Shown: in pieces, positions 46,087-55,430 of the stretch | How the letters are laid out: the number at the start of each line of letters is the position of its first letter | How positions within the stretch are numbered: the stretch's first letter is position 1 | Source: Splendidivirga corallicola | GTDB taxonomy: Bacteria; Bacteroidota; Bacteroidia; Cytophagales; Cyclobacteriaceae | DNA length: 64,000 nt | Reading direction: 5' to 3' | NCBI GenBank assembly: GCA_030442035.1 | Contig: JAUJEA010000001.1 | Coordinates: 461,559-525,558, forward strand | Position numbers and translations under genes: made by a program | The notes under the pieces: generated by a model | Database searches by the model: none | The model's input: only the letters and a program-made list of their open reading frames with translations | What the model was told of the DNA's origin: nothing

Positions 46087-48357
46087 CTATTTCGGACCAG
46101 CAGGTAGATTGTTCTTGAGATACCAGGTCAATGTTTCTCTTAAATGCCTTGATGTATTTCTCCCCTCATATATACCATGTGATCTGTTGGGATAAGACAT
46201 CAGGGAAAATAACTTATTATGCTTTACCAATTCATTGATAAGAACTTCAGTGTTCTGATAATGAACATTGTCATCACCTGTTCCGTGGACAAGCAGTAAG
46301 TTACCTTTCAGGTTCTTTGCAAAATTTATAGGCGAGCCTTTCTTATATCCTTCAGGATTCTCTGCTGGCAGGCCGGAATATCTTTCCTGATAAATGTTAT
46401 CATACAGCAATTGATTTGTTACAGGTGCTACAGACATTCCGGTTTTATAAGTTTCAGGATAACGAAACATGGCATTCAGAGTCATAGCTCCTCCTCCACT
46501 CCATCCCCATATACCAATTCTATCTTCATCTATGAAATCATATCTTTTAATAATTTCCTTCACTGCACTGGCCTGATCAGCTGAAGCCAGGACTCCAATC
46601 TGACCATGAACACATTTTCTCCATTCCCTACCCTTAGGACCTGGTGTTCCCCTGTTGTCAACACTCATGACTATGTAGCCTTGCTGGGTTAGCATGGTAT
46701 GCCATAAGTAGTTTGACCATCCCCATGAATCCAAAACAGTCTGGCCCCATGGTTCTCCGTAAACGTGAAACAGGACAGGATACTTTTTTGTGGGATCAAA
46801 ATCTGTTGGTTTGATCATATAAGCATCTAAAGAGATCCCTTCATCAACATCTATTGTAAAAAATTCAACAGGGCTCTTTTTAATTTTTTCGACTGTTTTG
46901 ATTAGTTTTTTGTTGTCCACCAAAACCCTGACTGCTTTGTGGTCCGGCAAGCTTATCAGAGAAATTACAGGAGGTGTACCAGCCCTGGAGTAGGTATGAA
47001 TTGCCCATTTTGCGTTAGGACTGATCTGATAGCTATGTGTTCCTGGTTGATCAGCAGGGGATAAACGTTCGGGTTTTATTTTGCCATTTATTCTATTCCT
47101 GTATAAATACCTTTGCGTTGCATTTCCCGGAGATGCCATATAGTATAGCCATCCTCCTTTTTCATCGATTAATTGGATACTTACAACATCGATACCATCA
47201 GGGCTGATCATTTTTTCAGATTTCCCATCCCTTGATACTTGATATACATTTTTCCAGCCATTTTTCTCACTAACCCAGGTGAAATATTTACCTTCCTTTA
47301 AAAACTTCAGATCCTCAACAACATCCAGCCAGGCTTCGTCTTTGTCTTCATAAATAATATCAACCTCTCCGGTCTTCGCATTGCAAATAGTCACCTTATT
47401 ATGATCCTGCCTGCGGTTAAGATGTTGAATGATGAGCTCATCTGAATTAGCCGCCCACATCATTCTGGGTATATAGTTATTTCGTGGGTCACCTTCTACC
47501 TTCATCCAGGTAGTACTTCCTCCCTTAGCACTTACCACCCCAACTTTGCAGGCGGAATTGGACATACCGGCTTTGGGATATTGCACAGGAATCATTCGAG
47601 AATAAACAGAATCCGTGTTATTGATCATATAAAAATCGCGTATCCCATGCGCATCCAATTGCCAATAGGCTATTGATTCACCATCCGGACTCCATCTAAA
47701 ACCATCTCTGCAAGAGAATTCTTCTTCATAAACCCAATCAAAAGTACCGTTTATGATTTTTCTTGTGCCATCATTTGTAATAGTGGCAATTTCATTGTTG
47801 CTAAGACGCTCAACATAAATATTGTTTTCCCTCACATAAGCAACACGACCGCCATCCGGGGAGAACTTCGCAAACATAAGTGTGGATGGTGCGGCTTTTA
47901 TACCACCAAGTTGTTTCAAGCTCCAGCTCTGCAAATCAAGCACCCAATAATCTCCTCTGGTATTTTGCCTCCAAACGCGCTTTGAATTGGTGTAGATAAG
48001 TAACTTACTTTTGTCCTCAGACCAGTGATAATTCTCAACATATAATGGATCTTCTGCTCCTTCTGGCACCAATTTATTGGCAGATACAAGAATTGTGCGA
48101 CCACCTGAAGAAGTCTCATATCTCACAATATCTCTGTAACCAGGATGATCTGCTGAATTTTCCAGTGTGGTATATCCGTCACCAGAATCAATCCACCTTG
48201 CGGGTCCAAACCAATCTGACGAAAATTCACTGCTGCTGAAAATTCTTTCTAGTGATAAAATGGAAGGATCATTGCTTGTCTGGGCCTGACTTAAGAATGG
48301 AATAATGAGCAGGCAAATACAAAACTGTAGCTTTGCACTATTTTTCATGGTTTTCAA
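46087..48357 (-). CDS. Dipeptidyl peptidase IV-type S9 peptidase
   Basis: A 756-residue exported serine peptidase that should release Xaa-Pro (or Xaa-Ala) dipeptides from N-termini. Signal peptide 1-26 (ending SQAQ). The beta-propeller contains DWVYEEEF with the glutamates at 211-213 that bind the substrate N-terminus in DPP4. The hydrolase domain has S620 in GWSGGG, the acid Asp in HGTGDDNVH and the catalytic His in PNRSHGIYEG. Its products would feed proline and hydroxyproline metabolism. It starts 24 nt after the sensor gene. Confidence 0.93.
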   Translation of the reverse strand: MKTMKNSAKLQFCICLLIIPFLSQAQTSNDPSILSLERIFSSSEFSSDWFGPARWIDSGDGYTTLENSADHPGYRDIVRYETSSGGRTILVSANKLVPEGAEDPLYVENYHWSEDKSKLLIYTNSKRVWRQNTRGDYWVLDLQSWSLKQLGGIKAAPSTLMFAKFSPDGGRVAYVRENNIYVERLSNNEIATITNDGTRKIINGTFDWVYEEEFSCRDGFRWSPDGESIAYWQLDAHGIRDFYMINNTDSVYSRMIPVQYPKAGMSNSACKVGVVSAKGGSTTWMKVEGDPRNNYIPRMMWAANSDELIIQHLNRRQDHNKVTICNAKTGEVDIIYEDKDEAWLDVVEDLKFLKEGKYFTWVSEKNGWKNVYQVSRDGKSEKMISPDGIDVVSIQLIDEKGGWLYYMASPGNATQRYLYRNRINGKIKPERLSPADQPGTHSYQISPNAKWAIHTYSRAGTPPVISLISLPDHKAVRVLVDNKKLIKTVEKIKKSPVEFFTIDVDEGISLDAYMIKPTDFDPTKKYPVLFHVYGEPWGQTVLDSWGWSNYLWHTMLTQQGYIVMSVDNRGTPGPKGREWRKCVHGQIGVLASADQASAVKEIIKRYDFIDEDRIGIWGWSGGGAMTLNAMFRYPETYKTGMSVAPVTNQLLYDNIYQERYSGLPAENPEGYKKGSPINFAKNLKGNLLLVHGTGDDNVHYQNTEVLINELVKHNKLFSLMSYPNRSHGIYEGRNTSRHLRETLTWYLKNNLPAGPK

Positions 48358-48380
48358 AGGGTTAGTGTTTGTTTAATTAT

Positions 48381-50873
48381 CTAGTTTTTTGCGTTTTTAT
48401 TTAATCGTTCATGATCATTTTTTCTTCTTTCCAAATCTGCCTCAAGCCTACGCATTTCGGTTACATCTGTTTGAATTCCCAACAATCCTTCTTCGTTGAG
48501 ATAATCAATAAAAAATGGCATTTTAACTGAAAGAATGATTTTCTTTTCACCAGCTGCATTTTCAAAATCTTCTTCAATTTTCAGCGCTTTCCCGGATTTT
48601 ATGATCCGGAGTTCTTTATTCCTATATTCTTGCGCAACTTCTTTGGGATGGAAATCAAAATCTGATTTACCCAAAAGATCTTCAACACTTATACCATGAT
48701 TTTTCGCGAGTGCTGAATTAGCTAAAATAAAACGTCCTTCAGTATCCTTCAAAAAGATGCTCTGTTCCATCTTGTCTATCATGGCTAATAAGGTATTCTT
48801 AAATAATTCTGAAGTTTCAAGGGCCTCCCTACTTTTTTCGTCATTCTCCAGTTTTAATTGTTCTATCTGTTCAATTGTATCATTCAGGTGTTTCTCTCTT
48901 TCATTTCCTTCATTCAATAACCTTTCTACCTCAAGGTTCTTTCTTCTTAACTCCTCCTGAGTAGCTTCCATCTCCTCCAAATTTTGTCTCATTTCTTCCT
49001 CCTGAGATCGCATTTCCTCTGACTGCTGTTGTGATTCTTCGAGTAGTTCTCTTGTTTTTAGGTTTATGCTCATGGAAGATATTGTAGATGCCAGACTCTC
49101 GGCAATCTTCTCAATAAATTCAATTTCATATTCCTCATATGTTTTGAATGACACAAGTTCTAACACACCATATACCTCCTCATTAAGAATTATAGGCACG
49201 ATCAAAATGCTGTTAGGATTGGAGCCTCCCAAACCTGAAGTTATATTTACATAGTCATTTGGGACATTAGTCATGTAAATAGTAGATTTTTCCAGAAAAC
49301 ACTGTCCCACCAGTCCTTGTCCCATACTGACTTTCTTCTCTAGGAATTTTTTTCTTTCATAAGCATAAGCGCTCACCAGTTCCAAATGGGGATTAGCCTT
49401 TTCTTCGTCATTGAGAACAAAAAGGCCACATTGATTCGCTTCTACATAATCGGAAATATGAGAAACGATACGTTGATAAAATTCATCAACGTCATCTGTA
49501 TGTATTCTGAGTATATCAGCAAACTTGGCTAACCCTTCCGTCACCCAATTTCTTCTTTTCTCCTCTTCAGCTGAGGTTTTGAGGTTTTTTCTCATATTAA
49601 CCAGAGAAATTCCTAAGGTATCCTGATCACTGATCGGGTTGAATTCCGAATCAAATTTTCCTTGTCCAATTTCTCCTGCGAAGCTGGCTTTTTCGTTAAG
49701 TCCCTCAATAAGAAGGTTTACCGATTTACCAATTTCCGCAATTTCATCCTTGGATTTGATATTCACTCTATTTTCAAGCTCAATATCACCAGCAGCAATA
49801 TTTTTAATTGCCGTGGTTACACGATCCAATGGCCTCGTTATGTTGTTGGAAACAAACCATAATACCAGTACTAATAGTGAAAGCCCCAGAAGGGCTGTCA
49901 GAATAGTGTAGAATAAGATTTGATTTACTTCTGCTGTGATGTCGTTGATAGGAACTACAGTACCAATAGCCCATGGTAATTCAGAATCGCCAAAATCTAT
50001 GGGATAGAATGAGATAAGGCTTTTTTCCCCGCTCAGTGTTTCTTTGGTTTCAAAAGAGAATGATTCCCCCTTGCTGATTTTCTTCAAAAGCTCTTCGGGA
50101 TCATATTCTTCTTTAAAGATGTCGCTGATGCTTTTGCCAATAAGGTCCATGTTTTCATAGGCTACAAAAGTCCCATTATTGGCAACCAGAAAGGTATTGG
50201 CATTTTCAAACGGCTTGATTTGCGTGATATAATTGAAATTGTCGAGGGACATATCCATCCCTGCAAGTCCGGCAAACTGCCCTTCTATCAAAAGAGGTAC
50301 ACACACAGAAGTGCCAAAAATATTGTTTCTTTCGTCATCAGAATCATTATACAAGGAGAAGTAATACGGGTCGTTTATCTCCTCTTTTTTTGTGGTCTTC
50401 AATCTGAAATAAGTGCTCCCAATTAAATCACCATCCAAATTAACCGAATCTATAGAGGGTTCACCTCCCACCCGGTAGTAAGTAAATCTTTTTCTTCCGT
50501 AAGGTTTGCCCCATGATGGTTCAAAAGCATTGAGTTCCAGACTGACCCAGGTTGAATAGTACCTTTCATCCTCGTAGAGCACTGAAGTAAGTATTTTATC
50601 TATGGTAGTTTCTCTTAACAAAACACTATCATTTTGGTACAAAGCGATTGTAGACGCAATAGCCCTTGCCATACCAAGGTCTTTGTTGAGTTGTGATTTG
50701 GCTTCATTAGCATTTTGTATAGTATAGCTATGAGCCAGATCTTTAGCCTTTTCTACTGCCTTTTGTCTGAATTTAATGATTACATAACTTATGCATAGGA
50801 TGTAAGTCACCAGGGATACGATGGTGATCAAAAGCATAAGTTTAGTTCGGATTTTCTTGAATCTAAACTTCAT
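48381..50873 (-). CDS. Cache-HAMP-GAF-PAS sensor protein without output domain
   Basis: An 830-residue membrane sensor. Membrane helix about 11-33; extracytoplasmic double-Cache-like region (about 40-310, FGTSVCVPLLIEGQFAGLAGMDMS); second helix about 313-337; HAMP (about 338-392); a HAMP-like linker; GAF domain (about 455-600, GQGLVGQCFLEKSTIYMTNVP); long coiled coil rich in Glu/Gln (about 605-695); PAS domain (about 697-815, MEQSIFLKDTEGRFILANSALAKNHG). It stops at NKNAKN with no histidine kinase, GGDEF, EAL or methyl-accepting domain. It sits 24 nt before the DPP4 gene, so it is probably co-expressed with peptidases; its ligand could be an amino acid or peptide (inference). Confidence 0.85.
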   Translation of the reverse strand: MKFRFKKIRTKLMLLITIVSLVTYILCISYVIIKFRQKAVEKAKDLAHSYTIQNANEAKSQLNKDLGMARAIASTIALYQNDSVLLRETTIDKILTSVLYEDERYYSTWVSLELNAFEPSWGKPYGRKRFTYYRVGGEPSIDSVNLDGDLIGSTYFRLKTTKKEEINDPYYFSLYNDSDDERNNIFGTSVCVPLLIEGQFAGLAGMDMSLDNFNYITQIKPFENANTFLVANNGTFVAYENMDLIGKSISDIFKEEYDPEELLKKISKGESFSFETKETLSGEKSLISFYPIDFGDSELPWAIGTVVPINDITAEVNQILFYTILTALLGLSLLVLVLWFVSNNITRPLDRVTTAIKNIAAGDIELENRVNIKSKDEIAEIGKSVNLLIEGLNEKASFAGEIGQGKFDSEFNPISDQDTLGISLVNMRKNLKTSAEEEKRRNWVTEGLAKFADILRIHTDDVDEFYQRIVSHISDYVEANQCGLFVLNDEEKANPHLELVSAYAYERKKFLEKKVSMGQGLVGQCFLEKSTIYMTNVPNDYVNITSGLGGSNPNSILIVPIILNEEVYGVLELVSFKTYEEYEIEFIEKIAESLASTISSMSINLKTRELLEESQQQSEEMRSQEEEMRQNLEEMEATQEELRRKNLEVERLLNEGNEREKHLNDTIEQIEQLKLENDEKSREALETSELFKNTLLAMIDKMEQSIFLKDTEGRFILANSALAKNHGISVEDLLGKSDFDFHPKEVAQEYRNKELRIIKSGKALKIEEDFENAAGEKKIILSVKMPFFIDYLNEEGLLGIQTDVTEMRRLEADLERRKNDHERLNKNAKN

Positions 50874-51037
50874 AATTGGGCCACTTCAGGTGAATTATGA
50901 AATTTAAATATGATTTATAGATGAGAATGGACTTTTTATGCCATTTTCTTACTTAAATCGAATTATCAAGAAAATTAAATCACAAAATTCTTTGCTTCAG
51001 TTATCCGGGAGTTTGTATGTATTTTATCAATCGTTAT

Positions 51038-52099
51038 TTAACGTAGAATAAACCCCTCTTTCAATGGGTCACTAGGATCAATAACAAATTCATTTTGCCC
51101 TGTAATATGGGCATCACCTTCTACTTCGGGTATCACTGCGTCAAAATCTCCATATCGCGTTTCTTTCACAACCCTGGTTTTAAATCTTGATCCTAAAATA
51201 CTCTCAATGGTCATTGGCTCATCGACTCCTATGTCTCCTCTCTTATAATGAATGGCTGCTCTTCCCGAAACACCGGAACCCGTTGGTGATCGATCTACTT
51301 CGCCTTCGGCAAAGATGCATACGTTTCTGCTGTCCACATCATTTGATACTGGTCCGCCAATAAAAATGGTCCCATAAAGAAAACTAAGGTCCTTTTCAAA
51401 AGGATGGATAATAAGATCTGAAGTGGTCATCACTGCTCTCTTAATATCCATCCCTCTTTCAATCAGTGTTCTGTAATTTTCTGGGGTACATTGTATATTT
51501 AAAGGGTTAGCATCTACGTAGGCATAAAATGCCCCGCCATATGCCAAATCGTATTTTACTATTCCTAATCCATCAACCTCCACTTCCCGATCCAGGGCAA
51601 CTACAAACGACGGGACATTATGGAAACGGATGTTTTTCACCTTCCCATTTTCCACCTCTGCATAGGAAGTCAAAAGCCCACAGGGGGCGTCTATCTTCAC
51701 AATTGTTTCCGGTTCCTGTACCTTTACCCATCCCATTTCTACTGCCAACTTGGTAATAGCGATCGTTGCATGCCCGCACATCGTGCTATAGCCTTCATTG
51801 TGCATGAATATAATACCAAAATCAGCCTCAGCGCTTTGAGGAGATGTTAACAAACACCCATACATGTCGGCATGTCCTCTTGGTTCGAACATCAAAGCTG
51901 TTCGGAGGTGGTCATAATTATGTTTTACATAATTGCGTTTCTCCAATATCGTCGATCCTTGTATATCAGGAAAGCCATCTACTATTACTCGTAATGGTTC
52001 ACCTCCCGTATGCATATCAATAGTTCGGATCCGCAGCCAATCCTTGGGGGCATTCCAGGTATTTATTTTCCGAATTCTATCAAAAGTCTCCGAGCTCAT
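51038..52099 (-). CDS. trans-3-hydroxy-L-proline dehydratase (proline racemase family)
   Basis: A 353-residue member of the proline racemase family. The first active-site cysteine is present (C108, YSTMCGHATIAI), but the second position is threonine (T273, DRSPTGSGVSGR) instead of cysteine. That Cys/Thr pair is the known signature of trans-3-hydroxy-L-proline dehydratase (as in human L3HYPDH), which yields Delta1-pyrroline-2-carboxylate. It is not a racemase. Last gene of the hydroxyproline operon; the reductase that handles its product is encoded three genes upstream (54459-55430). Preceded by an 81-nt gap. Confidence 0.9.
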   Translation of the reverse strand: MSSETFDRIRKINTWNAPKDWLRIRTIDMHTGGEPLRVIVDGFPDIQGSTILEKRNYVKHNYDHLRTALMFEPRGHADMYGCLLTSPQSAEADFGIIFMHNEGYSTMCGHATIAITKLAVEMGWVKVQEPETIVKIDAPCGLLTSYAEVENGKVKNIRFHNVPSFVVALDREVEVDGLGIVKYDLAYGGAFYAYVDANPLNIQCTPENYRTLIERGMDIKRAVMTTSDLIIHPFEKDLSFLYGTIFIGGPVSNDVDSRNVCIFAEGEVDRSPTGSGVSGRAAIHYKRGDIGVDEPMTIESILGSRFKTRVVKETRYGDFDAVIPEVEGDAHITGQNEFVIDPSDPLKEGFILR

Positions 52100-52180
52100 G
52101 TATTTGGGTCAGTTCTTATGTTTATAGATGGTGGTAGCAAACGCCAATATCAGAAGGAATATTTTTTTCATTTAAATCAA

Positions 52181-53437
52181 TTAGTTATACCGGTTTGGAT
52201 CAAGTAATGAAATATCAAGGGAGGTCTTGTCTTCAGTCATAATTTGCGAGACCAATTTTCCTGTCACTGGTCCCAGGCTCAAACCCATCATAGCATGTCC
52301 GGTCGCAATAATTAAGTTTTTATAAACATCACTTTTTCCAATATAGGGTAAGCCATCCGGAGAGCAGGGTCTTAAACCTGACCAAACTTGTAATTCAGTA
52401 AAATCCTCTTTTTTGAATTCAGGAAAGTATTTAGGAATCGATTTGAAAATACCTTGTAAGCGTCTGTGATTAATACTTTCATCCAGCCCTGTAATTTCCA
52501 TAGTTCCTGCAAAGCGTAGTCCATGGGTCATGGGTGTTACAGCAACTCTGGCTTCGGTAAGAATGGAGCATATTTCCGGTTTTGACACCGGATCAGGTAA
52601 AACCACGCTGTATCCTTTACCTGCCTGCATGGGGAGATCCATATTAATCTGTTTCAACAAATCAGATGACCAGGAGCCCAGTGCTATCACGTATTTGTCA
52701 GCTACCAACTCCTCATTGCCCACTACAACAGCGTTGATTTGATTATTGCTGGTATTTATGGATTTCAGTAAAGTATTAAACCTGAAATTCACACCCAGTG
52801 CTTCAAGTTTCTTTTGCAACCTTTCCATAAAGAGGTGAGGGGTCATAAATGCATCATTTGGAAAATAGACGGCTCCGGCAATATCCAGCTGCAAGGAAGG
52901 ATCAAGGGATTGTGCTTCTTGTTGTGATAAAATCTCCGCTTTTACACCTAGCTTGTTTGCTTTTTTTGCCAAGGCGGACTCTTCTTCAAAAGCATGTTCA
53001 GTTTTACAATACATAAACAACCCTTTTTTCTGAAAGGCGAATTGCAAATCTTCTTCCCTGGCCAACTCATCATACAGCTCCCTGCTCATTAAGTTTAGAT
53101 CTCTCAAAACAGGCATGGCTTTCTCAACTTTTGACTTTGTAGCAGCCTTGTAAAATTTCCATCCCCAGGAGAAAAGATCCCTATTGAATCTGGGTTTGAT
53201 GTAAAATGGGCTTTCGGCATTAAATAACCATTTTATTCCCAATGCTATCATCCCAGGTGCAGCCAATGGAATGAAATGGCTTGGTACAACCATTCCTGCA
53301 TTACCGTATGAACAGCCGTCCGTACCATCTCCCTTTTCAATAACAGTCACTTCAAAGCCCTTTTTACTTAGGTAATAAGCAGAACAAAGCCCTATGACAC
53401 CACCACCGATTATGATAACTCTTTTGTCCCCCATCAT
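52181..53437 (-). CDS. FAD-dependent D-amino-acid (cis-4-hydroxy-D-proline) dehydrogenase
   Basis: A 418-residue DadA-like flavoprotein. The Rossmann motif GGGVIGLCSAYYL (about 11-24) binds FAD, and the DAO fold continues with DGCSYGNAGMVVPSHFIPLAAPG and, near the end, SGLRPCSPDGLPYIG and TGHAMMGLSLGPVTGKLV. In hydroxyproline operons this enzyme oxidises cis-4-hydroxy-D-proline to Delta1-pyrroline-4-hydroxy-2-carboxylate, which fits its place 5 nt after the 4-hydroxyproline epimerase gene. It has no sign of export; electrons probably go to the respiratory chain. Confidence 0.88.
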   Translation of the reverse strand: MMGDKRVIIIGGGVIGLCSAYYLSKKGFEVTVIEKGDGTDGCSYGNAGMVVPSHFIPLAAPGMIALGIKWLFNAESPFYIKPRFNRDLFSWGWKFYKAATKSKVEKAMPVLRDLNLMSRELYDELAREEDLQFAFQKKGLFMYCKTEHAFEEESALAKKANKLGVKAEILSQQEAQSLDPSLQLDIAGAVYFPNDAFMTPHLFMERLQKKLEALGVNFRFNTLLKSINTSNNQINAVVVGNEELVADKYVIALGSWSSDLLKQINMDLPMQAGKGYSVVLPDPVSKPEICSILTEARVAVTPMTHGLRFAGTMEITGLDESINHRRLQGIFKSIPKYFPEFKKEDFTELQVWSGLRPCSPDGLPYIGKSDVYKNLIIATGHAMMGLSLGPVTGKLVSQIMTEDKTSLDISLLDPNRYN

Positions 53438-53442
53438 TACTA

Positions 53443-54444
53443 TTATATCACTTGAAACCCATGTGCATACGGATCGTCATCATCAATAATAATATTATTG
53501 TATCCTGTTACCTGTGCCCAACCTTGAATACTTGGGACAATGGCAGGCTTTCCATCAAGTATAGTTTCTTCAACGATCCTTCCAATAAACTTTGAACCAA
53601 TGAAGCTCTCATGAATAAATTCATCTCCCATCTTTAATTTCCCCTTGGCGTGCCACTGGGCCATTCTGGCCGAAGTTCCGGTACCGCATGGTGATCTGTC
53701 AATCGCCTTGTCTCCATAAAAAACCGCATTTCTGGCAGTTGCCTCCTCGGTAAGTGTTTTTCCTGTCCATAGCATATGGCTCATACCGCAGATTGTCTCA
53801 TTCTCAGGATGGACAAAATCATATTGTTCATTGATCTTATTTCTAACCACCTGGCTCCACCGGATAAGATCACCGGCTGTATGGTTTTCAATACCTTTAA
53901 AATTGTCCTGCGGATCAACAATGGCATAAAAATTACCACCATAAGCAACATCAAAAGTAATCTCACCTAAATCAGGACATTCAATGGTTAAATTCTCAGC
54001 AGCCAGATAAGATTTTATATTGGTGAGTCGGACCCATTGGACTTTCTTACCTTCCTGAAGGTATTCCACCTGGACCAGGCCTGCCGGTGTCTCCAATCTC
54101 AGTCTACCTGGTACTTTAGGAGTTACCAATCCTTCTTCAATGGCTATGGTCACTGTCCCGATTGTACCATGCCCGCACATTGGAAGGCATCCACTGGTTT
54201 CTATAAAAAGAACTCCCACGTCATTCTGTTCATCGGCCGGTGGAAAGAGAATGCTTCCGGACATCATATCATGCCCCCTTGGTTCAAACATCAAACCCTT
54301 CCTGATCCAGTCATATTCCTTCAGAAAGTGTTGCCTTTTTTCACTCATATTCTTTCCATGAAGATCCGGGCCTCCCCCGGCGACAACTCTAACCGGATTT
54401 CCACAAGTATGTGCATCAACACAGAAGAATGTCTTCCTTGCCAT
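53443..54444 (-). CDS. 4-hydroxyproline 2-epimerase (proline racemase family)
   Basis: A 333-residue cofactor-independent epimerase with both catalytic cysteines: C90 in LPMCGHGTIG and C253 in DRSPCGTGTSAR. The Cys/Cys pair and length fit hydroxyproline-2-epimerase, which converts trans-4-hydroxy-L-proline to cis-4-hydroxy-D-proline. A true proline racemase would also have two cysteines, but the surrounding operon supplies the next three pathway steps, so the epimerase call is favoured. The gene follows the reductase gene by 14 nt. Confidence 0.9.
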   Translation of the reverse strand: MARKTFFCVDAHTCGNPVRVVAGGGPDLHGKNMSEKRQHFLKEYDWIRKGLMFEPRGHDMMSGSILFPPADEQNDVGVLFIETSGCLPMCGHGTIGTVTIAIEEGLVTPKVPGRLRLETPAGLVQVEYLQEGKKVQWVRLTNIKSYLAAENLTIECPDLGEITFDVAYGGNFYAIVDPQDNFKGIENHTAGDLIRWSQVVRNKINEQYDFVHPENETICGMSHMLWTGKTLTEEATARNAVFYGDKAIDRSPCGTGTSARMAQWHAKGKLKMGDEFIHESFIGSKFIGRIVEETILDGKPAIVPSIQGWAQVTGYNNIIIDDDDPYAHGFQVI

Positions 54445-54458
54445 ATATTTTTTTTAAT

Positions 54459-55430
54459 TCAATTTGTTATTGATTGCAGTATTTTCTCTTTCACCAGTTG
54501 AGCAGCAGCCAGGTCCTCCAATGCGTGCCCTACAGATTTAAAGAAGGTAATTTCACTCTCACTTGTCCTTCCTTTTTTCCCTCCCTTTGATAGTTCAAAA
54601 AGATCTGCCAAAATATCATCCTGGCTTATCACTCCTTCTGATAAAGGAATAAATATATCACCACCTTCCCTCGGAGCTCCTCCATGCGTATCCACGAAAA
54701 CCTTCGATTTGGTTATGGCTTCATCATCAGCTTCCCTCATGTCAGGCCTGTAAGCGCCTACCAAATCCAGGTGTTGACCATTTCTCAGCCATTTACCTAA
54801 GATCAAAGGTTCCTTACTGATGGTAGCACAAGAAATAATATCAGCTTGCCCTACCGTTTCCTCCAACTCCTTTACAGCCATTGAAGAAATCCCTTCATTA
54901 CTCATGCTATCGGCTAAAGCTTCCGCTTTTTCAAATGATCTTCCCCAAATCATTACTTTTTTAATTGGACGAACACAGGTATGAGCTCTGATCAACTCTG
55001 GTGCCAAGGCCCCGGTTCCTACCATTAAAAGCGTTTTACTATCCTTCCTCGACAAATAATCCGATGCCAAGGCTGAGGCAGCTGCAGTTCTTTTGGTTGT
55101 GAGCGTTTTGGCTTCCAAAAGTGCTATTGGAATACCTTTATGCGCATCTAATAAGAGATATATACCTTGAATAGAAGGAAGATTGTACTTTCCATTATTC
55201 GGAGAAACAGTCACAATCTTCACTCCTAAATCTTTCCCTTCTTCCCAGGCAGGCATAAGTAATAAGGTCGACTCATTACCTTCTGCCGGGTTTTTATAAT
55301 CGTGATGATGGCGTTTTGGGACTGTAAAATGTGATTGAAACGCTTTTCTCAAGCGTTCAATCAAACTTTCATAATCCAATGCAGATGCAACCTCATCTTT
55401 ATCAATATAGCGCATGGGGCCACAAATCAA
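54459..55430 (-). CDS. Delta1-pyrroline-2-carboxylate reductase (ornithine cyclodeaminase family)
   Basis: A 323-residue member of the ornithine cyclodeaminase/mu-crystallin family. It has the substrate-binding LEAKTLTTKRTAAASALASDYL (about 105-126), the NAD(P)-binding GTGALAPELIRAH (about 138-150) and DTHGGAPREGGD (about 248-259). In operons with trans-3-hydroxyproline dehydratase, this family reduces Delta1-pyrroline-2-carboxylate to L-proline. Its ATG overlaps the stop codon of the dehydrogenase gene by 4 nt, showing tight coupling. An ATG at residue 6 is an alternative start. Confidence 0.86.
   Translation of the reverse strand: MICGPMRYIDKDEVASALDYESLIERLRKAFQSHFTVPKRHHHDYKNPAEGNESTLLLMPAWEEGKDLGVKIVTVSPNNGKYNLPSIQGIYLLLDAHKGIPIALLEAKTLTTKRTAAASALASDYLSRKDSKTLLMVGTGALAPELIRAHTCVRPIKKVMIWGRSFEKAEALADSMSNEGISSMAVKELEETVGQADIISCATISKEPLILGKWLRNGQHLDLVGAYRPDMREADDEAITKSKVFVDTHGGAPREGGDIFIPLSEGVISQDDILADLFELSKGGKKGRTSESEITFFKSVGHALEDLAAAQLVKEKILQSITN

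Noticed and set aside
51038..52099. Annotation as proline racemase
   Set aside because: Threonine replaces the second catalytic cysteine, so racemisation is not expected; the dehydratase call fits better.
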